Source: Ignelater luminosus (lineage: Eukaryota > Arthropoda > Insecta > Coleoptera > Elateridae). Taken from it: 64,000 nucleotides of DNA. Below are positions 24,026-35,690 of the stretch, in pieces. The position numbers and the translations under genes are program-made. The DNA lies in the NCBI GenBank assembly GCA_011009095.1, contig VTPC01000410.1, positions 42,871 to 106,870 of the forward strand, written 5' to 3'. How positions within the stretch are numbered: the stretch's first letter is position 1; the number at the start of each line of letters is the position of its first letter. The notes below the pieces were generated by a model. The model had not been told where the DNA came from. It saw only the letters and a list, made by a program, of their open reading frames with translations, and searched no databases.

Positions 24026-27000
24026 TTAATAATCCGGAGAAACTGTACCGCCACCTAAAGGTAGAATTGTTAGTTCATGAACCTGTAATACAAGTACAAT
24101 TAAAAAACGTTTCAGATACAGGTTTTATAGGTACTACTTTAAAGGCAAGCTCACTCAAATCTTACCTGCACATGAGGGGGAGTTCCCAAAACATAAACAA
24201 CAGCATCAGCCATATCTTCAACGTTCAGCACTTTCCCAGAGTCTAGATAGTTCTTTATTGCTTCCGGTACTGGAAAATTGCTAGCACGGAATGTAGCATC
24301 AAAAATTTCCGTTTTAACAAATCCGGGACTGACACTCTAAAATAAAATCTAAATATAAATTACATCTGAAATATATTTAATTGAAAATATTTGTTGTTAC
24401 CGAAACTTTAATTTTGCTTCCCGCGGCGTTTAGTTCCTGCCTTAATGTTTCCGTCAAAGCGGTAACACAATATTTTGATGCCCCAGATAGATTAGCGGTA
24501 GGCACACCCGGTCTATGACCACCAATACTATTTATGTGTATTATGTGCCCATCTACATTGTTAGCCTTCATATCTCTGATTGCTTCTCTGCTTGTTATAC
24601 ACAAAGCTAAAACGTTCACATCTAGAACATCCTTCCACATTTGAGTGTTACCATCTCCTAGACTTGTTATTCTAAATATTCCAGCACTATTTACTAAAAT
24701 ATGTACAGGACCAGCATTTTCTTTTATCCACTTAAATGCTTCAAGAATTTCTTCTTCCTTTCTAACGTCTGCTTTAACGGCATACAATTTACCCTTTTCA
24801 CCTTTTAGTTTATTGGCCAATTCTTCAATTCTTTCTTTTCTGCGAGCAATTCCAACAACCTAATAGGAATTGTAAGAATACAATGTAATGTTTGTATTTT
24901 AAATAACAAAAAAAAATATGAATAGGCACTAATACTGCTAATCAATGGAGGGAAGAATTTTCCTAACGAATAGTTAGTACCGTAGGAGGAATGAGCTTTG
25001 TAGGGGACAAGATTGCCAGTTACGTAATAAGATAGTAAGAATCGCAATGCTTGGCTTTCATAAGAGCCAATTTTATTGTTAGCAAATTTAAACTATTGCA
25101 CATAGCATGGCAAGTTGTTAGGCATACTCGTATTGGAAGCCTGTAATTAGTAATTACTATATTTAAGAATCCTTCGACATGTAATGTATTAGTAATGTTA
25201 GTTTTTCTAGTAAGTACCTAACAAAAACTTTTTTTTTTTGAAATACTTTTTACGTTGCAGGAGGATTTTCTTTGTAATCAGGAACTTTCCTAATTCGAGG
25301 AGTACTGGAAAATTAAAAAAACCACAGGATCTGCAGGAATCACTTCTTATTACAAAATATTATACCTTAACATCCAAATGATTCTAAGTTAAACTTATTT
25401 CTAGATTTTTCAATTTATTCTTTTCTAAATTTTTTGTCAGGGCATCAGCGATTTGTCCTTTTGAGGACATAAAAATCAACTTTACTTGGCCATTCCGAAC
25501 AGAATCTCTGACAGTTAAAGTTTCATTTAGAAATGCTGCCTTCGCGTCTAACTGATGTGGTTCCTTATCTCATTCCACAGCCAAACACAGTATCAGCCTC
25601 AACGTTGTCATTCTTTCCACGGGTGCAAATACTTCCTTGTCTTCTCAAATATTTTGCATGATGCTTTTAGCAACAAGTCTAGATACTTTCTTTACTTTCA
25701 ATACCCATTTTAAGTCAATAAGATTTTGGTCTTAAGGAATAGCCACTAGTTCTCATGTATTGCTGTTTTTCAGGGTCGTTGTCTTTCCCTTGATTGCACT
25801 CCTCCAGCCTTGGTTTTTAATAGCTTCTCTATTCGTTTCTGGTGCTTCAGCAAACAAGTTTCCAATAGATAGAGATTAACGTCATTATTACTTGAGCCTC
25901 GAAATCACCTTTTTTTCTTGAGTGGTTCTACGCAAAGGTCGAACGCTTTCAAAAGGCACTTGATCACTAGATACATTTCCCAGATCATCAACAGCATACG
26001 AATCGGTTTCCAACTGAGTTTACTTTTGATCATTGTCTTTGTAATTATTCTTGCTGGCTTCTTCAGGTTCCAGATTAGGATAAACCAACTCGTAAAGTCC
26101 AGAATTTAAAATATACAAGTTGTCACATGATTTTGCTAATAAACACTTTTCCCTTTACTATCCAATACAGCTACACCACCATAGCGAAAATGCACTGCCA
26201 TTCCCGCACTTTCAGTTTTCTTTACTGACAGAAGATTATAATCCAAATCGTCACACGAAACTACTTCTTTTAAATTAACGATCAGATCATTTACTGTTAT
26301 AAGTTTAAGATTTTCTTATTTCAAAGCAGTTAATGCGTTTCTTAGCAATATACATAAATACTTATCTTACAATTTACAATTACAGCGTCATATCAGTTAA
26401 ATTTGACTTCATTTGTATCGTATGCAAGTGATTTGTCGAACCTGTCCACAACAAAAACATGACTGTTTTCCTTTTCACTTGACAAAAGTGAAAGTGAATT
26501 TATCTTTACGTTATCACTATCAGTGTCGTTGACCTTGCCATCATCATTGAGAGGCTTACTAATATTCATGGTGAGAAATAAAATTTCCTTCTCTGAAAAC
26601 TCTTTTGCTGGAATATTTGCCTTTTTCTTATTATTCAAATGAGACAAACTAGGATAGATTTTTATAAGGCCCTTTTTACTACAGGCGTGGCACGTGTAAC
26701 AAAAATTTTCATTAGCATTATTCGACTTTTCGTAATTGTTTCTACTCGTTTATGGCTGAGCTTGAGAATTGCAATGTTCGGAAGATCTGTTGTATCGTCT
26801 TCTATTTTCATAACCATTTCTAGCGTAGAAAGATGCAGATAAATTTTGTTGGTTACTTGTTTGAGGTAGGCACACAAACTTTTCCTCTACATTTCGTTGC
26901 TGCTAATTCATGTTGAAATTCCACTTGTGCAGCCAGTCCTTTCTTACTGTATTTTCAGAGCTTTTTATCTTTAATAATTGAAAGAACAGTCATCAAACCA

Positions 27001-30000
27001 TCGCACAATAATATCTCTTGTCTTTAAATTTTTCTTCTAAAAGTCAGTTTGGAAGATTGACTCTTCTTTTTGTCTAAGGGTTTCCAAGGCATCATGAAAT
27101 GTAGCTGACCAAAACTATAGTATCATCAATTCGCTATATCACCTATACGACACTATATCAACTTTGTGGAAATTATTGCAAAAATTAACCCTTAGGGTAT
27201 TAATACAGTTTTTGTTCCGTCAGTCACCGACAGGGATTCTAAAGAGACCGCCACTAAGTTTCCACATTTTGCTTTGCAAGAAACATTATTCTTTAAGAAT
27301 CTTTACCAAGGAATCTGCAAATGCACCTAAAAATTAAATATAATCAAAGCAAACATATACCAGATATACATATAGACAAATCAAAATTCAAGTGGGAATT
27401 GAACCCACACAAGCTCGGTTTTGCAAGCCAAAATCTCTGTAAATAAGTCATGCTAGGGAAAAAGTCTCTGCTTACGGAAAACGGTGTACACGTCCCACAT
27501 AGTGATGTCGAACTAATAACATTTCTGAAATTAGTAACTCGACCTTTTGAAAATGTCAATTGGTCATATAGAATGTGATACAGCGTCAACATCAAAAGAT
27601 TAGTTGGTGTTTCGTTTTGCATTAATAAGTGTAACTAATTGCATTTTTCCTTCTTCAGCATTGAATAGGTCCACTCGTTATGACCTCGCTTCACCAAGAA
27701 ACTCGCGTCAGCACTGTCCAATCACAATATAATTCACAATTCTTCCAGGCTCAAAAATCTGCACGCTAGCAAAAACTGCATCAAAATTGGTACAGTGGTT
27801 TTAGATGATCCCACCAAGAAGGGTCCCAGAGCCGCTACTGATCGTCCATGTAGCCTATAACAGTCCCAAGCGCAAATCCTCTACCCGAATGGAAACCGAA
27901 TAGAAATCGGTTCAGCAGTTTTGCGTCATGTCACAAGAGAAAAAAGTCACACGCTGCATTGATTGCTCATAAAATCTGTAACCATACCGAGTTCAAACCC
28001 TGAAGACTAATGAAAATCGCAGAGCAGTCGGTTTAGTGCCCATACCTTAACGATACTAACAAAAAGAAGTCCTGAGCCACCACTATACTACAACTTTTTC
28101 GGGCTTGTACCACGTAAGCCGGTGAAAACCACATCGAAATTAGTCTAGTAGTAGCTGCTCACTCCAACAACAAAAGTCGTGATCCACCACTGCCACTAAT
28201 ATAGCTTATAAACTTTCCGGGTTAAGACTGTACGCAAGTGAAATCCGTCTAATAATTAATACTTATTCTTAGCAACAACAAACGCTTTGAGCCACCACTG
28301 CCACTGGTATAGCCTATAATCTATCCAAGTTAAAACCTGACACGTAAACAGAGCCCTAATTGATATCTGTTCAACATGACCTCGCTAGCAACAGAGATCT
28401 TCAGCCGCCACTGCCACTGATATATTCTATAACCTTTCTGAATTAAAAACTTATGCGCGAGTAAACAACTAATTGAAATTTCTCCAATAGTTATAACTTG
28501 ACCTCCTTCAACAATAAAAGTCTTGAATCGACTTAATCAAAATTGGTCGAGCTGTTATTACTTGGCTTCACCAACAATTAAAGTGTTGAGCTGTTACTGA
28601 TACTGATATAGCAAGTAAAAAATCTAATCTAATTAATACCGCTTGGGTAGTTACTACATGACTTTACAAACAAACAAAGGCGTGAGTCACCAGAACTTCT
28701 GATGTAATCGATCCATTAGCTTTACCTGACCTCATCAACAAAACGATGTCACAAATTCTTCTGTTCGCTCATCTCAACGTCATAGATAGAGTCTTCGTAA
28801 GGATATTAACAGACCGACGACTGTGAGTGACCTCTCGAACCTTTGTTGGGAGATGCATAATCCTGGCGTACGAACTATAGAACGTCTGGAGACTTGGTTC
28901 CAAACAAGGAGTATTAGACCAAACACGCAAAATACCACCGTCAGTCTACTCCGCCATAGCAACTATACTCACACGGCCAAACTCGATTCGGATAACTGTC
29001 TGAAGATCTCCAACTTTTACCGCTTGTCAAATACTTTGGCATCACTTTCACCCCTGTTCTAAGATGGAGCGACAAGCTGAAGCAGCGGCTTGCTCTTCAG
29101 ACTCTGCGGAATTTCAGGCTGCCACCCTCGGACGTTACTACACATCTGCAGAACCTTTATTAGACCGGTGATAGATAACCGATTCACCGTTTTCACTATC
29201 GCGCCGCCATATGCAAAATAAAGACTTCGATAGAAGGAAAGGCCAACTGGAGAACAATTCTTTTGCCTGGAGCGTTTCCATCCTTTGGAGAAAGTGTGCG
29301 ACCGGCCGGGGAATCCTCCTATAGAAGCGTGCCCTCAATTCATGAGGGGTCGCTACGTGTGGAGGGTGGTTGAACCAAAGAGCACGTTTTCGAAATCTTC
29401 AGAACTTGAGCTTTGCTCCTACACAGGAAACCAAAACCGCAACCCAAGCATCTACTCTCTGTGACGATGAGACGTGGTGAGAAATTCACTCTCGAGTTGG
29501 TGGACATGCTCTTAGACTCCCCTCTTAGTTACAGATAAGGACTCAAACTGCTTCCTTCTGCGAAATTACCGAGTGACGTAGTCGCAGTCAGGCGCATTCA
29601 TGAGGTCAAAAGCATGATTAGGCCGATTGATCTTATTAGCTTTACCGAGATTTTCCGTAATGGTCAAGACAAATGTCGGAGCGATATTCTCTACGGACCC
29701 ACACTTCACACAACATACACAATACATCCTTTACAATACCAGCCGCACAAAACCTAACCCATTCTCCACACCAAACATCAATAACAAGGAACAGCCCTAT
29801 CCTTACTATCGTCTCAACACTTCTACCGCGCTACTACTGAAACGCACACCACACTGCGTTTATGCAACATTACTATACAACACAGAATGAACGCAAACTG
29901 CAACGGACGTCTACGTCGCTCCCCTCCTCTTTAAAGAAATCCAATTGTTTCCCGTTACGGTCAAACAACAGTGAAACTCTTGTAACGGCCACCTGGAAGT

Positions 30001-33000
30001 AACAACGATTTGCATTGTTGTTAACTCATGTGGGCTTATATCCTTATAAAAGCAAAGACGGTATTGAAATAAGTTCAGAAATAATCGTAAACATATAAAC
30101 CAACAGAAAAACAAACATTTGTCGAAACTAATATGCTTGAAACCCGAAATCGTTTTATAATTTGTAATTAAGTTACAAAGTGTACCCCATTTGAACAACG
30201 GCCAAATACATTTAACAAATGTAGTATACCTTTATTGGAGTCTAGATAACCCGAACACTTAAAAATATACAGGGTGTTACATCCTAGAGAACCAAAGTTG
30301 TGTCATAGCTTTTGTAGGTAGTATTCATGCATATTATAGGGTGGTAGCAATTTGCAGCTAGCACGGAATCCATTACTTCGCGATGTATCCCACAGGCTCC
30401 TGACAAACTCGAGGACCCCACATCACACTGTTCGAGTAGATAATTTCCCTCCCTGGGCTTCTGACATGAAGGTTCTTTCGCGATCTCAACATAAAGAGTC
30501 TTCCCGAATTCCTACCTGAAAACGTGGGCCCCTTGGATTTTTCGAACTGGTGCATCTTATCCGGATTCTTTTTTTAGAGTGGCTCTCGCTTTGCACGGTT
30601 ATAGGAGGTGGTCGTTACGCCACTAATAATAATCTATGGTCTACTAACATACATGTATTGTAATTATAAAGTATGTCAAAGTGTGGAATAAATGCAAATT
30701 ATCCACTAAAATATTGGTTACGTAGATTACGAACAGGAATCTCTGAACGATACCACCTATAGTGGTATAGTTTGGTTATAAATAAGAAATAGAGCCGTGC
30801 CAACTAGAGCCCAGTGCTCTGAAAAGCCAAGCTCTGCCTGTTACAAGGAAGGACAAAAAGCGAGTGACAGAGGAGTAATACCTCTTTTAAAAAACCTAGT
30901 TCAGCTGGCCCGACTGATAGTATCTCGTGAGAACTCAGGGTACGGCAAACCTCAACCACAGCAAATGTGGAGAAGATGGACTATTGTTTCAGATTAAGAC
31001 AGCGGAGGGCACGACGCGACGGTTCCACATGTTAGTGGAACTCCGGAGTGTAATATCAATTAACATGGAAACTGCGCCTTTCAAAACAAGAAATTACCTC
31101 AGTGGGACGAATCTCACTGTTGGAAAACCGTATTTTAGGAAGACCACAGAGGAGTGCAAGCCAAAAGTGAACGTTCCGCGAAACCCCGTAAAAACAAAAT
31201 CAAACCGAAATCACAAATTTGGTTAATGACATTTAATGTGAACTCTCTCTTGAAAATAAAAAAACTAAAAAGACATATCAGACAAAGCTAGAGAACGCAA
31301 TATCAAAACTATCGCATTCCAAGAATCGCGATACACAGACCAATACTCTTTCGATACAGAAGAGTACGAGATATACAAGGTAAAGCCATGAGAACAGGCC
31401 ATGCCAAACTGCCCACAATTTGGAACAAGTTTCATAATACATAGGTCAATGCTTATTCAGGACACTTGTCCACTACGACAATAAAATCAGCGAGGAAAGT
31501 CTACACTCTAATCAACGGACACGCACTAACTAATATCACCAACAGGAAAGAACCCTAGAAAGCGGAAGTATTCTGGGAGAAATTAGACAACATTCTGCAA
31601 ACAATCCCAAGAAACCACGTCAAGATTCTCATCAACGCGCAATTTGGTAAAGAAAAGTAGTTTAGCTACTGGGTAGGTAAATAGTCAGAACGTAAGCAGG
31701 CTAACTGCAATGGCATGCGAAATATCCAAAAATCTTGACCCATTTTTAAACTGGCAGTCTTTAAGAAAAGGCCTTTTAAAACCAAAACTTCGATCACATC
31801 CAACTCAGTATTGGATAAATTTCAGCTGGACCACATGATGATCTCTCGAATTAATACACCAGAAATCATGAGACTCAAAGTCCTAAAAGGACTACATCTA
31901 CATTCCGATTATTGCCCAACAAAATTTTCCCTAGACATCATTCTAGAAAGAAGACAATTAAAAATAAAAGCTCCACAATGCAAATGCAACATACATAACA
32001 TCAAAGGTAGCAACCCGTTCACAAAAGAAACAGAAAAACTAAATTCATAAAACTGGCAACAACTCTAGTCTGAGCTTGTGTAGAGATGTAGAAACAGACT
32101 GTCTAGCCTTTGTCGATGACTAATGTTATCAAAGACATCCCAGACTCACAGAAACAATTCGAAATATTACAAGCACGAGCAGCGAAAATCGGTCTACAAG
32201 TTTCCTTTGAAAAAGCAAAATTTAGGAGAGGCATCAAAACAGCACCACATGCACTTAAAATTGGCAACAACAGAGTTTCCCGTATTAAAGAATTTAAATA
32301 CCTCGGTGAATAGATCACTGGAAACCGCAACGAAAAGGAGTGCATGGTCAAGACTCCAGAAAATGGAAAACGCATTTCAATTAACAAAAAATACCTACAA
32401 GAAATAATGCCTCTCCTGGAACTGTAAAATTCGACAATATAATACAACAGTGGTCAAACCAGAAGCGTTTTACGCTTCAGAGACACTCAATCTCCAGTAC
32501 AAAACACTAAAAGAACGATTGGAAATAAAAGAAGGCAAAGTAATGGGAAAAATCTTAGGACCAAGAATCAAGGACAGAATACATTACCAAAAACTATGAT
32601 ACTATGCTATAAAGGGTAAAATAGCTAATCAGAACAGGAAATGAGAACGCTTTTAATCAATTTTTTAAGAAATTATTGCTACAATTACATCTCTGGGGTC
32701 TCTAAGACACCTCTGTTAGTACTCTAAGGGATAATAGCTGCCAACTTTTGACATTACCAACGAGTTGTAAAGTATTAGCAATTTTTCGTTCATTGCTAAA
32801 GTACTTTAAAGAGCAGTGTTTTTCTTGTTAAATAAAAATAAAACTAACACTGTGAGTACATAACGATGAATTAAGAATGCAAAGGGTTGTTTATTTCCAA
32901 ATACAACTAAATTTTTACTTTATCAATGCATTGTTGTTTTAGAAATATGGCTTTTACTGCTAACATAAATGGAAATTGTTTCTAAGGTATGATAAATTCT

Positions 33001-34089
33001 CAAAGGCATAAGTACCTATATCCAGATAAGCGACAAAATATTTAAAAACACTTGGAGCAAGTGAACTTACATCATCTTGGCATAATCACCAATAACATTC
33101 TTCAAGAGGCATAAGCGGCATAAGCTTTGTTTTTCGAGTATTACTGTACAACAAAAGTATTTGACTTTTTGATAGTTACATAAACATATGAGAACAGCAT
33201 TTATCTTTTTACTTCAGTAATACTAAAAAAATAGCAATGTTCTTTTGCTCTGCTATGAAATTTTGTTGATGGCGCTTGTGTTATTCTGACATGAAAGGGG
33301 AGAAATGTTAAATATGTAAATTAGCAGACAACTAAATTAGAAAAATCTAGTATTTGTCTTATTTTTAATATAATAATATATAATATTTTTTTCAATTCTT
33401 TCTGAATACCAAAAAAATTCATACAAGAAGGTTGTTTCGCAATATTTTATTTCACAAGCTACGAGCAGATATGTTATAAATAGGCAAAATCCAAAGTATG
33501 TATTAGATTTTTTAATACCTCGTTCAGAAGATTGAAATAAATAAAATACAACAGCTCGTTACCGGTTCTTACATCGGCCATGGTGACGTCATATAGTAAG
33601 AATAATTCTACATTAGTTTATAAATATCTTTTGTTGCATTAGTTCTATAAACTTTAAATATTCAAAGAGCGTTATTAATATAAAATACTTTCTAAAAACG
33701 TGTGTATAAATTGTATAATATTTGTTTAACTTGTTTCTTGGGAGGAAATAGGTTACATTAAATAATCTTGCTGTAATAATGTAGATTGTTTTAATCAAAG
33801 CAAGAATTAAAATTCTATTAACCATAGAAACATTATATTTACATCTTTTTCGTAGTATATCCTGAAGTTTTCTTCTATAGTTTTCCCAAACATAAAACTA
33901 CAGACAGGATGATCTTAATAAAATTACATAGCACACATCACATTTAAGAATGTTGCATAACATGTACAAGCACAAATATGTAACAGTACTTACAATTAAA
34001 CCTTCTTTTACTAATTTTTCTGCAATACCAGCTCCTATCCCCGAGCTGGCCCCGGTTATTACAGCAACCTTTCCTATCCAACGGTCCAT
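24026..34089 (-). CDS. Short-chain dehydrogenase/reductase, DHRS11/farnesol-dehydrogenase-like, catalytic Tyr replaced
   Basis: Exons (minus strand): 34089-33994, 24859-24401, 24336-24166, 24082-24026. All are phase 0 with GT-AG borders, giving 260 residues. Classical SDRs use NADP(H) to oxidise or reduce alcohols and carbonyls such as farnesol or steroids, usually in the cytosol. Seen here: [19 protein letters not shown] (residues 8-26, dinucleotide fold); ADVR; the ILVNSAG motif, where NNAG is usual; DVNVLAL with the structural Asn; INSIGGH with the catalytic Ser; [19 protein letters not shown], where the YxxxK motif reads Sxxx[15 protein letters not shown]; and a C-terminus SPDY. The Lys is kept but the Tyr proton donor is Ser (TCT for TAT). 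The ORF is otherwise intact with promoter and poly(A) signals, so it may be expressed but catalytically altered. Intron 1 (33993-24860) is filled with transposon remains; introns 2 and 3 are short. Confidence 0.85.
25390..26880 (-). pseudogene. Ty1/copia remnant inside SDR intron 1
   Basis: Minus strand, in order: a degenerate zinc-knuckle trace ([13 protein letters not shown], about 26700-26660). A protease-like region follows (26647-26393). A GAG-pre-integrase block comes next: [19 protein letters not shown] (about 26240-26190), DSKGK, then [17 protein letters not shown] (about 26110-26060). Near 25640-25560 the RT start reads [18 protein letters not shown], then [14 protein letters not shown]. 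It jumps directly into the RNase H end ([19 protein letters not shown], about 25470-25410). Most of RT and RNase H is therefore deleted. Stops and frame shifts are frequent. It lies in the same orientation as the host SDR gene. It differs in sequence from the copia remnant at 1.6-3.3 kb. Confidence 0.7.
27385..27445 (-). other. tRNA-like relic (T-arm and GCA anticodon arm)
   Basis: Minus strand: a perfect five-pair T-arm with loop TTCAATT (27408-27392; GTGGG/CCCAC), preceded by an anticodon-like arm TTGGC-TTGCAAA-ACCGA, which would give GCA (Cys) with one mismatch at the loop. No matching acceptor stem or convincing D-arm is present. It is probably a decayed tRNA or a tRNA-derived SINE head, not a working tRNA. 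Confidence 0.25.
27655..28765. repeat. Decayed tandem array, unit about 105-125 bp, ~11 units
   Basis: A recurring block is recognisable: TGACCTC-ACCAACAA-AAAG, GAGCCACCACTGCCACTGAT, ATAGCCTATAACCTTTCCG, then AAATTGGTCCAGCAGTTTT. The first block starts near 27681, 27805, 27924, 28041, 28157, 28264, 28375, 28497, 28561, 28667 and 28727. Most steps are 106-124 bases, with two shorter ones (about 60). Copies are strongly diverged, so the array is old. The AATTGGTCCAGCAGTTTT phrase resembles a tail repeated in many insect genomes. It lies in intron 1 of the SDR gene. Confidence 0.7.
28800..29345 (+). pseudogene. LINE reverse transcriptase fragment (post-palm to C-terminus)
   Basis: Plus strand: [21 protein letters not shown] (about 28890-28950) is the helix region after the Asp-Asp box. 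[20 protein letters not shown] (about 29030-29085) is the conserved YLG.TL....W..H-type block. After a gap and a stop, [19 protein letters not shown] (about 29265-29330) matches the fragment at the left window edge. The palm itself is absent. Frames change at least twice. A C/A-rich stretch with CACACAACATACACAA (about 29700-29730) may be its 3' UTR. It lies opposite in orientation to the host SDR gene, inside its first intron. The clade is probably the same as the fragments at 1-265 and 10.1-10.5 kb. Confidence 0.65.
29346..30785. other. Intron sequence, old repeat material
   Basis: Probably includes the 3' part of the preceding LINE (to about 29900). An ACAGGGTGTTACATCC string at about 30270 looks like a transposon terminus of the CAGGGTG type, without a partner that I could pair. 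Otherwise there is nothing with coding content. Confidence 0.35.
30786..32640 (+). pseudogene. LINE with 5' leader, endonuclease and RT C-terminus; internal deletion
   Basis: A G+C-richer leader (30790-31220) with a short basic frame (30927-31226) is followed by endonuclease traces: MTFNVNSL (31228), [10 protein letters not shown] (about 31305), [10 protein letters not shown] (about 31628) and [16 protein letters not shown] (about 31825-31870). [11 protein letters not shown] block stands in place of the usual SDH. At about 32040-32105 the sequence jumps to the RT Asp-Asp box (LAFVDD, 32104-32121). After it come [15 protein letters not shown] (32190-32235), IKEFKYLGE and [14 protein letters not shown] (about 32460-32500), then KILGPRIKD. 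About the first two thirds of RT is deleted. Stops and frame changes are frequent. Same orientation as the 28.8-kb LINE but a different family. Confidence 0.7.
32641..33990. other. A+T-rich end of SDR intron 1
   Basis: No coding domain is visible on either strand up to the exon-1 donor (GTAAGT on the minus strand at 33993-33988). Confidence 0.45.
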
Positions 34090-34132
34090 ATTGCAAGAAC
34101 TTGTTTTGAATAACGTGGCTACAGAATAAAGG

Positions 34133-34140
34133 TTTTTATA
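34133..34140 (-). promoter_or_regulatory. TATA box of the SDR gene
   Basis: TATAAAAA on the minus strand ends 43 bases before the ATG at 34089, implying a short 5' UTR of roughly 15-20 bases if transcription starts about 30 bases after it. No other start codon intervenes. Confidence 0.5.
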
Positions 34141-34144
34141 CTGA

Positions 34145-35690
34145 CGTGCTGAACTTCAAATGAAAAAATGATAGCTACTCATAAAATTCTTATCTCCACT
34201 TTTTTTATTGATATCATGTAAAAATAAGAAGTTCCCCAAAGCCTGCCATAGACATTCATAAATCACAATTACGTCTGATAATTCTTATTTCAGATATTCC
34301 TAATTTTTCTCTGTGGTTTATTTTGTTTTTCAGAATTCTTTGTATAATGCAACCTAGAAATGTTTACGAGGATGTTAATATATTTAATTATTAATTAAAA
34401 TAAGTAATACACACATGAGTGGACACAAAAATCCATAAATAATAAAATCTTACTTACTGATACCCATTAGTATTTTAATTAATTCTTTTAGTGCAATGTA
34501 GTTGTCAAAGTATGTTTGTTGTATTATTGCACTGTCACTGGACTTGAGTTACTGATTACTTATCTGAATTATTATCTCATTAGTTTCGAGTACTCCACAA
34601 ACATATCGTGTACTTAATGTATAAATACTATTATTTTTAACAAAATAAACACGTCATTAATGGTTTTTTAATGTTGAAATGTTCATTGTAATATCAATTT
34701 AAGAACGGAACAATTTTCTTTTTATTAAGCCCACAGAAACATATAACTCGTCATCAACAGTCATATTCATAGGTTAGGTATATATTAAAATTAATGTAGG
34801 TAATAATTAAGTTTTTTAATGTTGTAGTAAAGAAATAAACTATTTTACTTATTAATATTAAAATCTAACAGATGCAGGTAAAGAGAAGAATTCTAAATAA
34901 TATCTTTCTTCAGAAACTGTAGAATCAAAAGTTAATATTTACAGTGCTACTAATCTGAAATGACTTTCTAACGTATAACTTTACAAGCTGACTTCTGTAA
35001 ACATCTATAATTCATAATGCATGTTAATGAAAATTAACATTTGAATAAGAAAATCAGCTTTGCCGGTAAAAACTGCTTACGGTAGCAGACAAAAAACTGT
35101 ATCTACAACGTTATATGTAGAGACTGGATGGTTAGGCACGTTGCTTTTCTTGTAATTGGCCGAACTTAACGAATTAAAATTAAAATCTTTTTCAGCGAAT
35201 ACAGATTTTAAATATGTAAATATGTCTTTGCCTTTTCAGAGGTTTTGGAGGACATTTGTTTTTTGAAGCATTTTTTGCTTTTCTGTGCCTTTTATGCTCG
35301 GTTTTGAAAGCTGGTGTTGTGTATCATATAGTTATCGGATGCATAACTTTATGGAACCCATAAACTTCTTAAGTGTTTCTCAAAATATTGTACTGTAATT
35401 TATCGGCTTGATAACTCTCAGCTTCTTAAGTAGTTACGAGAAAAACCGATAGGTGGGCACTGCACTTGCGACAAACTTCGCGTCACAGAATTAGGCGGCA
35501 AATTTTTTAAACATTTCAACATGTTTTGGCGTCAAAAATATGAACAAGAAGTCTTCTAACAATGCAATGTTTTGCATTATATGGTTTAGCGGTTTACCGT
35601 TAAGCCAAAGTGGTAAAATTTCATAGTTATTATGAAGGGAACAGAACAGTTTCTGCAGTGTAATATAAAGGTTTGTTCTGTGATAACATA
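34145..35690. other. A+T-rich intergenic region
   Basis: No coding domain recognised. The right part should contain the outer end of the Harbinger element, but I could not pair its terminal repeats. Confidence 0.4.

Noticed and set aside
27655..28765. Possible CRISPR-like array because of regular spacing
   Set aside because: Units are diverged along their whole length without constant repeats and unique spacers, and the context is an insect-type intron.
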